From assembly GCA_024743405.1 (NCBI GenBank), contig JANSWP010000031.1, positions 1 through 64,000 of the forward strand: 64,000 bases of DNA, written 5' to 3'. A program made the position numbers and the translations under genes. This DNA comes from Bacteroidota bacterium (GTDB lineage Bacteria; Bacteroidota; Bacteroidia; Chitinophagales; Saprospiraceae). The notes under the pieces are model-generated. The model worked only from the letters and a program-made list of their open reading frames with translations, made no database searches and had not been told where the DNA came from. Shown piece by piece: positions 1-7,655 of this stretch (the first letter of the stretch is position 1; each line of letters starts with the position of its first letter).

Positions 1-379
1 AAAACCCACTACCGTTTTTTTACCGAGCCATTTTCCGCCTGTTTTTAGATTTTTATCGCCCCATAGCGATGCTATGAAACTCAAAAAATCTAAAAACAAA
101 CGAAAAAAACTCAGATAAAAAATCCGACATTAGGTTTTAAAACAGCTTCTGAGGACAGCTTTACAATACATCAAATTTTTCCTAAAATGAAAAAATGTTT
201 TCACCCGAAACTAACCGAGCAAAAACATTTGGAAGACTTAAAGAAGCCTAATTTGTTTTCATAAAGTTTATTGGTTTTTTTCCTTGTTCATAGTCAATGT
301 GAGCAATTCTTAAAATGTTCGGTCATTTGGGGTTATTAATTGGAAATAATATTCCTTCTTCCTGCCAATAACAATAGCA
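1..379. repeat. Palindromic non-coding element at window start
   Basis: No gene is seen here. Positions 40-54 and 84-98 are perfect 15-bp inverted repeats (core TTTTTAGATTTTT), and between them ATAGC (63-67) pairs with GCTAT (71-75), so the stretch can fold into a long hairpin. The 16-mer TTTTAAAACAGCTTCT at 135-150 recurs inverted at 55599-55614, which suggests a dispersed repeat. From 160 to 379 I see only AT-rich spacer. The full extent of the element is unknown because the window cuts it. Confidence 0.5.
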
Positions 380-910
380 TCAAGCTCTGACAGCTATGGA
401 AGTATCAAAAGCATAGTGATAATTTATTTGATCTCTCAACAATCGGCGAGCGAAGAATATTCGACTCTTTACGGTTCCAATAGGAAGATTCATATCATTC
501 GCGATTTCTTCATACTTGTATCCTTCAAAAAACATTAAAAACGGTTGGCGATAGGTATTGTCCAAATCATTAATAATACTTTTCAATTCTCTTATCATAA
601 TATTGGAACCTGCAGCATTGTCACAAGCATGATTTTCATTGACGAAAACATAGCTATCTGATGGCTCAGAACTGGTAGCTCTATTTTTCTTTTTTCTGTA
701 AATATTGATAAATGTATTACGCATAATGGTGATGACCCAAGCGCGGAAATTCGTTCCGTTTTCAAATTTTTCTTTATTATTAAAAGCTCTCATTGCGGTC
801 TCTTGGATTAAATCCTTGGCATCTTCTAAGTTGTTAGTTAGTCTGTAAGCAAAAGGCAATAATTTTTTTTGTAGTTGATCAAATTGGCAATTGAATTCTA
901 AGCTAGTCAT
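380..910 (-). CDS. ECF-family RNA polymerase sigma factor
   Basis: Alternative sigma factor of 176 residues, the usual length for the ECF group, which directs core RNA polymerase to a small regulon. Region 2 lies at about residues 15-80 (LTNNLEDAKDLIQETAMRAF, then a W/R-rich NFRAWVITIMRNTFINIYRK stretch). Region 4, a helix-turn-helix, is at about 118-165 (YKYEEIANDMNLPIGTVKSR). The start sits beside the -35/-10 linker-free N-terminus typical of the family. No anti-sigma gene follows it, since only repeat DNA lies downstream to the window edge, so its control cannot be read from context. It is transcribed divergently from dihydroorotase across a 458-bp gap. Confidence 0.93.
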   Translation of the reverse strand: MTSLEFNCQFDQLQKKLLPFAYRLTNNLEDAKDLIQETAMRAFNNKEKFENGTNFRAWVITIMRNTFINIYRKKKNRATSSEPSDSYVFVNENHACDNAAGSNIMIRELKSIINDLDNTYRQPFLMFFEGYKYEEIANDMNLPIGTVKSRIFFARRLLRDQINYHYAFDTSIAVRA

Positions 911-1368
911 AAGAAGGTGTAGGTTTTAGTAAAAAAAAAAGGTTTCGAATCGGTTCATGGAGCAGTAAAAAAATTCTTGAGCTACGGTTCTTCGGGGGCA
1001 TCATTCAAGCTGAACATAATGACGAAAAGCAGGAATGTTGAAAATAAATTAAAACTGTATAATGCTATTTCCATTTTTTTAAAGCTGCATGTTTCAAAGA
1101 ATTATTACCTGTATGCCAAATTTGAGGCCGCGAAGTTACATATTTTAAATTTAATACATAATTAACTGAATTATAATTGTTTATGCCTAAAAATAAATTT
1201 TAAAAAAAAATAGTGCTCTTTTCAACCCTTTCATTTTGATAGGGTTTTTTCCAAAATGGAAGGGTATGGTCAATTTGAAAATTTCTGCCCACTAATTCAT
1301 TATTGGGTGAGAAAACGCATTAAAAACTGTGAACTCAATCATTATATTCGCACCAAAAATCAAATCAT
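911..1368. other. Intergenic region with one hairpin
   Basis: This is the divergent gap between the sigma factor and dihydroorotase. The only structure I see is an inverted repeat with 12 of 13 bases paired, 1226-1238 against 1252-1264, around a T-rich loop. A 62-codon TTG-start frame at 977-1165 has no recognisable features and I do not call it. TATATTCG near 1341-1348 loosely resembles a Bacteroidota -7 element (TAnnTTTG) for the downstream gene. Confidence 0.4.
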
Positions 1369-2706
1369 ATGAAATCTATACTGATAAAAAACGCCCAGAT
1401 TATTAACCGAGGAAAAATCGAATCGAGAGATTTATTCATTAAAAATGGAAGAATCGAACAAAAAGGTGGCATAATTAATAAAAAGGCAGATATCGAAATT
1501 GATGCGACTGGTAAGTATGTAATGCCAGGTATTATTGATGATCAAGTTCATTTTCGAGAGCCAGGTTTGACACACAAATCAGACCTTTACACAGAACCTC
1601 GATCGGCGGTCGCTGGTGGTGTTACTTCTTTTATGGAAATGCCAAATACCAAACCTGCTGCTTTAACGCAGGAATTATTACAAGATAAATATGATATCGC
1701 CGCTCAAAAATCACTGGCCAACTACTCTTTTTTTATGGGAGCCTCAAATGATAATATTGAGGAGGTTTTGAAAACCAATGCTAAAGATGTATGCGGCATT
1801 AAAGTTTTCATGGGATCGAGTACTGGTAATATGCTTGTGGATGATAAGAAAACATTGGAAGGTATTTTTTCAAAATGTCCGATGCTAATCGCAACACATT
1901 GTGAAGATGAGGCGACCATTCGGGCAAATACAGCCATCTATCGGGAGAAGTACGGCGAAAATGTACCGATTGAATGTCATCCTGAAATTAGAAATGTAGA
2001 GGGCTGTTATAAATCTTCTAGCATGGCTGTGGAGTTAGCTAAAAAACATGGCACACGACTCCATATTTTACACATCTCGACAGCAGATGAATTAGATCTT
2101 TTCCGAAATGACATTCCACTCCAAGAGAAAAAAATAACTGCCGAAGTTTGTGTTCATCACCTTTACTTTAATAGTGATCATTACAAAACACTTGGCACAC
2201 AAGTCAAATGCAACCCTGCGGTTAAGGGAAGAAACCATCAAGAAGCCTTATTCCCTGCCCTTTTAGACAATCGACTGGACATTATCGCTACTGACCATGC
2301 GCCACACACTTGGGACGAAAAGCAAGGTTCCTATTTCAATGCGCCATCAGGTGTTCCTTTGGTTCAACATACTTTAAATGTGATGCTTGAATTTTATCAA
2401 AAAGGAAAAATCAGTTTGGAAAGAATCGTTGAAAAAATGTGCCACGCCCCAGCTGAATGTTTCAGAATGCCAGAACGCGGTTATCTAGATGAAGGCAATT
2501 GGGCTGATGTAGTAATTTTTGATTTAGAAAAAGAATGGCAGGTCTCTAAAGATAATATACATTATAAATGTAAATGGTCACCTTTTGAGGGTCATACCTT
2601 TAAAGGGCAAGTTCATTCAACCATTGTAAGTGGGCATTTGGCTTATCAGAATGGGGTGTTTTTTGAAGATAAGAAAGGGGAACGATTGCTCTTTCAAGGC
2701 CAATAA
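1369..2706 (+). CDS. pyrC: Dihydroorotase (amidohydrolase family)
   Basis: Cyclises N-carbamoyl-aspartate to dihydroorotate, step three of de novo pyrimidine synthesis, in the cytoplasm. The 445-residue length fits class I dihydroorotases. Visible active-site elements are the first metal loop at 58-66 (DQVHFREPG), a candidate carboxylated lysine K145 in GIKVFMG, H178 in ATHCEDE, H233/H236 in HILHIS, and D310-H311-x-x-H314 in TDHAPHT. The first loop reads QxH, where the textbook motif is HxH; from memory this variant is common in Bacteroidota. It stands alone, convergent with the next gene across two hairpin terminators. Hydantoinase or allantoinase activity is a less likely alternative. Confidence 0.9.
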   Translation: MKSILIKNAQIINRGKIESRDLFIKNGRIEQKGGIINKKADIEIDATGKYVMPGIIDDQVHFREPGLTHKSDLYTEPRSAVAGGVTSFMEMPNTKPAALTQELLQDKYDIAAQKSLANYSFFMGASNDNIEEVLKTNAKDVCGIKVFMGSSTGNMLVDDKKTLEGIFSKCPMLIATHCEDEATIRANTAIYREKYGENVPIECHPEIRNVEGCYKSSSMAVELAKKHGTRLHILHISTADELDLFRNDIPLQEKKITAEVCVHHLYFNSDHYKTLGTQVKCNPAVKGRNHQEALFPALLDNRLDIIATDHAPHTWDEKQGSYFNAPSGVPLVQHTLNVMLEFYQKGKISLERIVEKMCHAPAECFRMPERGYLDEGNWADVVIFDLEKEWQVSKDNIHYKCKWSPFEGHTFKGQVHSTIVSGHLAYQNGVFFEDKKGERLLFQGQ

Positions 2707-2712
2707 AAGTAT

Positions 2713-2797
2713 GGAAGGTGTAAAGAATAAGTTATTCTTTACATCTTCCCAAGTATGCAGATAGAAGAGGAAATCAATATCATTTCCTCTTCTATCT
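2713..2797. terminator. Twin hairpin bidirectional terminator
   Basis: Two stem-loops lie between convergent genes. The first pairs 2713-2730 with 2732-2749 (17 of 18 bases). The second is a perfect 16-bp stem, 2759-2774 with 2782-2797. Placement just after the dihydroorotase stop and just before the stop of the minus-strand lipoprotein supports a shared terminator role. Confidence 0.7.
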
Positions 2798-2809
2798 GGA
2801 CTACTATTC

Positions 2810-4099
2810 TTATCCTTCATAAACTACCTTCCAAATTTTCCCAACTCTTGAATCCGTAATGTACATAGAACCATCAGGGCCTAACACTAATCCAGTTGGT
2901 CGATGCTTCGCATTTCTTGGTGAATCTAGGTTATCTGTCCCTGCAAAACCTTCCGCAAAAGTTTCCCAATCGCCACTTGGCTTTCCATTTTCAAACGGAA
3001 CAAAAGCAACGAAATAACCTTTTTGAGGGAGCGGTGCCCGATTCCAAGAACCATGAAAGGCTATAAAAGCACCATTTTTATATTTTGCTGGAAATTGATT
3101 GCCTGTATAAAAAATCAAATCATTCGGTGCCATATGCCCAGGAAAAGCAACAATTGGTTGAATCGCATCTGAGCATCGACCTTCCGTTTTGGTATCCCCA
3201 CCGTATTCGGGAGCAAGAACTTTTTTATTTTGAAAGTGATCATAGTAACAATAAGGCCAACCACAAAAATCTCCATCTTTTAACTCAAAAAACTCCTCTG
3301 AAGGTAGTTCCGCATTTTGTTCATCATTGAACAGATCAGGGAAAAATTGGCTTAATTGATCGCGCCCATGTTGCAAAACGAAAAGACTATTAGTTTCGTT
3401 ATTCCACTCGATCGCAATCGAATTTCGGATACCGGATGCATAACGGTGTCCGTCTTTTTCTTGCATTTGCAAAAGCTTGTTCGCATCAAACTTCCAAACC
3501 CCTGCTTGACGATCGAGTTGAGGGCACGGATCTAAACCTGGAGAGCCTTGGGTACGTGCCTCCGTCATACATGCATTTGAAGGTGCGCCTACATTTACAT
3601 ATAAACCACCTTTCCCATCAAGGGCAAAAGTTTTATCAGGATGTGATCTTTGCTCCGGAAATCCGCTCGCTATAATGACCCGACTATCTTCTTTTGGCAG
3701 TAATTTACCCTCCTCCAAGGTATAACGATAAACGGCTTCATAAGAGGAGCAATACAAATAATTATCTTGAATTTGAATACCCGACCCTGTCTGATTTCCA
3801 AACCGTTCTACAATATCAGCTCGCCCATCTCCATTCGTATCTCTTAGCGCGGTCAAAGCCATTCCTTCTTTTGGTTTGCGCATTTGGACATACATATCTC
3901 CATTATCGCGTACAGCAATATGCCTTGCCATTACCCCGATACTATCTGAAACAACAATTGCTTTAAAACCTTCTGGCAATTGTATGGTTTGGTCATAGGT
4001 AGGTAAGGCTTTAGTTTCATTTTTGACGGAAGTGTCCCCTCCACAGGAACAGAGCATTAATATGGAAATTGTAAAAAATAGGTGTGAAAGGTTTTTCAT
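2810..4099 (-). CDS. PQQ-type sugar/sorbosone dehydrogenase-like lipoprotein
   Basis: A predicted exported beta-propeller of 429 residues. The N-terminus has a hydrophobic stretch ending in LCSC, so Cys19 is the likely lipidated residue. The rest shows propeller-style repeats and the sorbosone/glucose dehydrogenase signatures PEGFKAIVVSD, FALDGKGGLYVNVG, YASGIRNSIAIEWN, ELKDGDFCGWPYCYYDH, FIAFHGSWNRAP and RPTGLVLGPDGSMYITD. Family members oxidise sugars or aldoses with PQQ in the periplasm, but many Bacteroidota homologues have no proven substrate. It is monocistronic, and the strand switches on both sides. A related propeller is the N-terminal half of the protein at 29530-32268. Confidence 0.85.
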   Translation of the reverse strand: MKNLSHLFFTISILMLCSCGGDTSVKNETKALPTYDQTIQLPEGFKAIVVSDSIGVMARHIAVRDNGDMYVQMRKPKEGMALTALRDTNGDGRADIVERFGNQTGSGIQIQDNYLYCSSYEAVYRYTLEEGKLLPKEDSRVIIASGFPEQRSHPDKTFALDGKGGLYVNVGAPSNACMTEARTQGSPGLDPCPQLDRQAGVWKFDANKLLQMQEKDGHRYASGIRNSIAIEWNNETNSLFVLQHGRDQLSQFFPDLFNDEQNAELPSEEFFELKDGDFCGWPYCYYDHFQNKKVLAPEYGGDTKTEGRCSDAIQPIVAFPGHMAPNDLIFYTGNQFPAKYKNGAFIAFHGSWNRAPLPQKGYFVAFVPFENGKPSGDWETFAEGFAGTDNLDSPRNAKHRPTGLVLGPDGSMYITDSRVGKIWKVVYEG

Positions 4100-4456
4100 T
4101 TCTAAATATTTTGTTTTGAATTTTAGTTCGCTAATAAATTTTTAATCAAAATTTAACAGTAATTCATTATTTCCGAACAAGTCTTGATGTACCCTTAAAT
4201 CTATTCAGACGTCATAATTATGAAATTTAGTAAGGGAAAAACAAAGCAATGTTAACGCTTTTCCTAAAACTTTATCTAATGTTGAATTGTCTCTATGACA
4301 GAAAATTAGAAACCCATCTAATTTTTATACTTTTGCAATCGTTTTTTTTAGAAATGGATTTGATGAAAAGGATAGAGCCAACTCATCATAATTGTAATGA
4401 TTTTTCCAATTATTTATTAGGACAAATGTGGGAAAGAATCACAAAACAATATTATT
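4100..4456. promoter_or_regulatory. Divergent intergenic region with candidate panD promoter
   Basis: AT-rich gap between the divergent lipoprotein and panD operon. TACTTTTG at 4328-4335 matches the Bacteroidota -7 consensus TAnnTTTG on the plus strand, about 120 bp upstream of panD; no clear -33 TTTG is at the expected distance. A 75-codon open frame at 4249-4476 overlaps the panD start and has no protein-like features, so I treat it as chance. Confidence 0.35.
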
Positions 4457-4807
4457 ATGATGCTTCAAATGTTTAAAGGTAAAATTCACCGCGCAACTGT
4501 GACCGAAGCGAATCTCAATTACGTAGGTAGTATTACCATTGATGCGGATCTTCTTGAAGCTGCAAATATTCTAGAAGGAGAAAGAGTCCAAATCGTTAAT
4601 AATAATAATGGAGAACGATTGGAAACCTATACTATTAAAGGGGAAAGGGGCTCAGGCGTCATTTGCCTAAATGGTGCTGCCGCTCGAAAAACTCAAGTCG
4701 GAGATGTCGTCATCATTATTTCTTATGCTTGGATGACACCTGAAGAAGCCAAAAACTTTAAACCTTCTCTAGCTTTTCCCGACGAAAACAACCTCCTTAA
4801 CGGATGA
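4457..4807 (+). CDS. panD: Aspartate 1-decarboxylase proenzyme
   Basis: Makes beta-alanine from L-aspartate for pantothenate and coenzyme A synthesis. At 116 residues it matches the family. The self-cleavage site Gly24-Ser25 ([11 protein letters not shown]) sits at the same position as in the E. coli enzyme, where Ser25 becomes the pyruvoyl cofactor. The Tyr-58-like region and NGAAAR segment are also present. Two adjacent ATG codons start the frame, and the first gives the standard spacing to Gly-Ser. It overlaps the next gene by four bases (ATGA), so it is translationally coupled to a membrane protein that has no known link to pantothenate. Confidence 0.95.
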   Translation: MMLQMFKGKIHRATVTEANLNYVGSITIDADLLEAANILEGERVQIVNNNNGERLETYTIKGERGSGVICLNGAAARKTQVGDVVIIISYAWMTPEEAKNFKPSLAFPDENNLLNG

Positions 4808-5865
4808 AAAAACTGCTGACCAGCACACTCAAATTCTTGGTCTTTTTTGGTATTGGTTCCACTATTCTATATTTGGTTTATCGAAGCCAAAATGCCGCTT
4901 ACCTTGAGCAATGCGCTATTGATGGTATCCCAGAAGCAGATTGCAATCTTTTGTTGAAAGTTTGGACAGATATCAAAAATGCCAATTACTTCTGGATTGG
5001 TATGATCCTTCTAGCTTATACAATTAGTAATATTAGCCGAACAGAAAGGTGGATGATGTTAATAAAACCGATGGGGTACCAACCTAGATGGTTAAATGGT
5101 TTCGGCACCGTGATGTTAGGTTATTTTGCTAACTTGGGTTTGCCTCGAATGGGAGAAGTCATAAGAGCGGGTGTTTTTTCAAAATATGAAAATATTCCTC
5201 CTGAAAAAGTAATGGGTACTGTAGTGACAGACAGAATAGTAGATTTCATCTGTTTTTTCATTGTCATTGGATGTGCATTTTTATTGGAGTTCGATACGCT
5301 TTACAATTTCGTAGCAGAACAAAGAAATGCTGCTAATGCGGAGGCTGGGGGTACCAGTTGGATTGAAATTTTACTTTGGGTAGGTGGAAGTTTAGCCTTA
5401 GTTTGTGGACTTCTCCTCCTAGTATTTTTCAGAAAAATTAAGGAAACTAATATCTATAAAAAGGTACTCAATATTTTAGAAGGCTTTGCAGAAGGTATTC
5501 AAACCATTAAGAATTTAGATCGCCCTGGTTTATTCGTTTTCCATAGTGTAATGATTTGGATAATGTACTTTTTAATGTTGTATTTAGGGACTTTTTCCTT
5601 TGCGCCTACCACTGAATTGGGGCTTTCTGCTTCTTTGGTGATTTTTACAGCAGGATCCTTAGGAATGATTATTCCCTCTCCTGGCGGCATGGGATCTTAT
5701 CACGCCATGATTATTGCTTCGTGTGTATTATATGGTGTTTCGGGAAATGATGGGTTTTCTTTTGCCAACATTATGTTTTTCTCTGTAACCATTGGTGCCA
5801 ATATTTTATTGGGTATATTAGCGTTGATCATATTGCCTAGTTATAATAAAAATTATCGCCCCTAA
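4804..5865 (+). CDS. UPF0104 / lysylphosphatidylglycerol synthase TM-region family protein
   Basis: Integral inner-membrane protein of 353 residues with roughly eight hydrophobic segments: a signal-anchor at 5-25, then about 58-75, 95-115, 140-160, 185-205, 230-250, 265-290 and 320-345. The signature [17 protein letters not shown] followed by a TDRIVDF segment and [10 protein letters not shown] identifies the flippase-like UPF0104 fold. In MprF this fold flips lysyl-PG, but here there is no synthase domain, so the lipid substrate is unknown. It starts inside the panD stop codon. The next gene activates heptose for LPS, so a role in envelope lipid or glycan transport is a reasonable inference. 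Confidence 0.85.
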   Translation: MKKLLTSTLKFLVFFGIGSTILYLVYRSQNAAYLEQCAIDGIPEADCNLLLKVWTDIKNANYFWIGMILLAYTISNISRTERWMMLIKPMGYQPRWLNGFGTVMLGYFANLGLPRMGEVIRAGVFSKYENIPPEKVMGTVVTDRIVDFICFFIVIGCAFLLEFDTLYNFVAEQRNAANAEAGGTSWIEILLWVGGSLALVCGLLLLVFFRKIKETNIYKKVLNILEGFAEGIQTIKNLDRPGLFVFHSVMIWIMYFLMLYLGTFSFAPTTELGLSASLVIFTAGSLGMIIPSPGGMGSYHAMIIASCVLYGVSGNDGFSFANIMFFSVTIGANILLGILALIILPSYNKNYRP

Positions 5866-5931
5866 CAAAGTGCAATTTTACTGAGTCGTACTTTGTATTT
5901 GGTTCCGATTATGGAAAATCAGGTTCTGATA

Positions 5932-6423
5932 ATGACCATCAACAACATCAAATCCAAAATTCAAGACTGGCCATCCATTCAAAAAACAGTCAATCAATGG
6001 AAAAGAGAAGGTCAACAAATCGTATTTACTAACGGTTGCTTTGATATTCTACATTATGGTCATATCCATTATCTCGCCGAGGCCAAAGACTTAGGTGACA
6101 AGCTCATTATTGGGCTCAACTCAAAGAACTCTGTTGCTCGCCTTAAAGGAAATCACCGTCCCATTAATGATGATAAAACACGGCAATATATGCTTGCCAG
6201 TTTAGAGATGGTAGATTCCGTCGTCATTTTCGAAGAAGATACCCCGTTTGAACTTATCCAATGGATTTTACCCAATGTTTTGGTAAAAGGTGGAGATTAC
6301 GAAATTAATGAAATTGTGGGTGCTGACTTGGTTTTGGAAAATGGTGGAGAAGTGAAAAAATTGGCTTTTCAAAAAGGATACTCGACATCCAAAACTGAGG
6401 AAAAAATCAGAAAGGCGAAATGA
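5932..6423 (+). CDS. rfaE2: D-glycero-beta-D-manno-heptose 1-phosphate adenylyltransferase
   Basis: Transfers AMP to heptose 1-phosphate to make ADP-heptose for LPS inner core. The nucleotidyltransferase motif FTNGCFDILHYGHIHYL (HxGH form) is near the N-terminus, followed by LIIGLNSKNSVARLKGNHRP, VLVKGGDY and a C-terminal GYSTSKTEEKI that matches the family's STT-type motif. It is a stand-alone adenylyltransferase, unlike the fused HldE of E. coli. I prefer the ATG at 5932 (MTINNIKSKIQ); 5911 is an alternative ATG and an upstream TTG at 5893 is unlikely. The stop overlaps a 27-residue membrane peptide. Confidence 0.92.
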   Translation: MTINNIKSKIQDWPSIQKTVNQWKREGQQIVFTNGCFDILHYGHIHYLAEAKDLGDKLIIGLNSKNSVARLKGNHRPINDDKTRQYMLASLEMVDSVVIFEEDTPFELIQWILPNVLVKGGDYEINEIVGADLVLENGGEVKKLAFQKGYSTSKTEEKIRKAK

Positions 6424-6503
6424 AAAAGCCGGCACATCTCTTCTTTTACACGGCATTAATATTTTTTCTTGTAGGGCTTTATTATTTCTTTCACCTTTTT
6501 TAA
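6420..6503 (+). CDS. 27-residue single-pass membrane peptide
   Basis: Small frame starting MKKPAHLFFYTALIFFLVG and ending in YYFFHLF. It starts inside the stop codon of the heptose adenylyltransferase (ATGA overlap) and stops 12 bp before the next gene. Lys-Lys at residues 2-3 followed by about 20 hydrophobic residues predicts one transmembrane helix. Operon position and coupling are the main support, since the length gives little coding signal. I do not recognise it and assign no function. Confidence 0.5.
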   Translation: MKKPAHLFFYTALIFFLVGLYYFFHLF

Positions 6504-6515
6504 AAATCGCCGACT

Positions 6516-6971
6516 ATGAAAATTGCTATTGGAAGTGACATGACCATGCACGTCACACAAGTTGTCATTACAGAATTAAAAAAACAAGGTCATGAGGTTC
6601 AATGCTTTGGTGCTTTAAAAACAGAAAAAGAAGAGCCTTGGCCAAAAGTTGGTTTTGAAGTAGGAGAAGCTGTTGCCTCTGGAGAAGCTGATCAAGGTAT
6701 CTTATTTTGTTGGACAGGAACCGGTGTATCCATTGCCGCCAATAAAGTCAAAGGCATTCGGGCAGCCCTTTGTACCGATGCACAAACTGCCGAAGGCGCT
6801 AGAAAATGGAATGACGCCAATATCTTAGTTATGAGTTTAAGACTGACTTCTGAAGTAATCGCAAAAGAAATTTTGGACGCATGGTTTAATACGCTCCATA
6901 GTGAAGAGGAGTCTGATAAAAGTTGTTTTCGAATATTGGACGAAAAAGAGAGGTTAGGGAGTAGGAAATAA
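6516..6971 (+). CDS. rpiB: RpiB/LacA/LacB-family sugar-phosphate isomerase
   Basis: A 151-residue Rossmann-like isomerase. RpiB interconverts ribose 5-phosphate and ribulose 5-phosphate; LacAB act on galactose 6-phosphate. The active-site loop is Cys65-Trp-Thr67-Gly-Thr-Gly, where RpiB usually has CGTG, followed by SIAANKVKGIRAALC and NDANILVMSLR, both typical. The N-terminal GSDHAG phosphate/ring-opening motif is altered to GSDMTM, so the usual histidine is missing and the substrate may differ. It closes the panD-to-rpiB gene run. Its last five codons (LGSRK) lie inside a palindromic mobile element that begins at 6954. Confidence 0.85.
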   Translation: MKIAIGSDMTMHVTQVVITELKKQGHEVQCFGALKTEKEEPWPKVGFEVGEAVASGEADQGILFCWTGTGVSIAANKVKGIRAALCTDAQTAEGARKWNDANILVMSLRLTSEVIAKEILDAWFNTLHSEEESDKSCFRILDEKERLGSRK

Positions 6972-7120
6972 ATAACCTACCCATTTCACTTGCTCTTTTT
7001 CCTTCATCTTTCGTTAAAAATACTCGCCATACCTATGGGTATGTCTGTGTTTTTTGCCTCCACTGAAGAAAAAATAGCTGTGCAAAATTTGGGTACCTTA
7101 TTTATTTTCTGCTCCCTTAT
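6954..7120. repeat. Core-family palindromic element at the 3' end of rpiB
   Basis: About 167 bp with long imperfect terminal inverted repeats: TTAGGGAGTAGGAAATAAAT at the left against the complement of the right end. Inner arms TTCTTTTTCCTTC-like and GAAGAAAAAA also pair, so the whole element is one hairpin. The core GTTTTTTGCC is shared with copies at 7426-7622, 28363-28523 and 41564-41722. It carries no gene and resembles a MITE; its left end encodes the last residues of RpiB. Confidence 0.7.
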
Positions 7121-7425
7121 AATCAAAATCTAGGAGAAAAAAAATTGTAAAAGTTTGCAATTATTATAAGGTTTTAAAAAAAAGCCTATATTAGTGCCAC
7201 AAGTCATGTAAAGCTTTCATTATTAATAAATTATACCCATTTATTACAAGGCCCATATGATTGCTTTTCTTGTATTATTTTAAGTTGTATTCCCTGATAA
7301 ACACTTAATACTTTCCTTAAGATTCTTTGTATTTGAATTGATCATAAGAGGATCATACTCAAGCCTAATTCCGTAACAATATTCCATTTTTCCTGATACA
7401 AAAGGATAAATCACTGAATTCCTAT
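7121..7425. other. Intergenic spacer without recognised content
   Basis: Three hundred bases of AT-rich sequence between two palindromic elements upstream of the giant gene. I see no protein-like frame, strong hairpin or promoter consensus that I would defend. Confidence 0.4.
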
Positions 7426-7622
7426 GGAACGGTGAATAAATAGATTCAGAAACTTTGGGTGAATTATTTTTTTCTTAGTCAAGGCAAAAAACGCAGGCAT
7501 AGCAGGGCATCCTACCCTGGCTTGTGCCAGAAGGCACAAAGGCGAACGCAAAAAAGTATTTTTAACGAAGAGTAAGAGAAAAAGAATCAGCTAAAATTCT
7601 GAATTTATTCTTTTGCCGTTCC
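7426..7622. repeat. Core-family element, variant termini, upstream of the giant gene
   Basis: Terminal inverted repeats GGAACGG...CCGTTCC flank 197 bp, with TAT on both sides as a possible 3-bp target duplication. Read on the minus strand, the inside contains the core seen in three other copies (TTCTTTTTC, GTTAAAAATACT, GCGTTTTTTGCCTTG, AAGAAAAAA). It also has an inner hairpin around 7512-7535 (GCTTGTGCC / GGCACAA). The right end lies 33 bp before the 7656 start codon, so it probably occupies the promoter of that gene. Confidence 0.7.
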
Positions 7623-7655
7623 TATATCAAATGGGAAGTCACAAAACAAAACCAA

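Noticed and set aside
951-1000. Possible tRNA fragment from GGTTTCGAATC-like text
   Set aside because: No acceptor or anticodon stem can be formed around it, and no CCA or cloverleaf is seen.
977-1165. 62-codon plus-strand frame upstream of dihydroorotase
   Set aside because: TTG start, no motif or composition bias, and it lies in an intergenic hairpin region.
4249-4476. 75-codon frame before panD
   Set aside because: Overlaps the panD start and the candidate promoter, and has no protein-like features.
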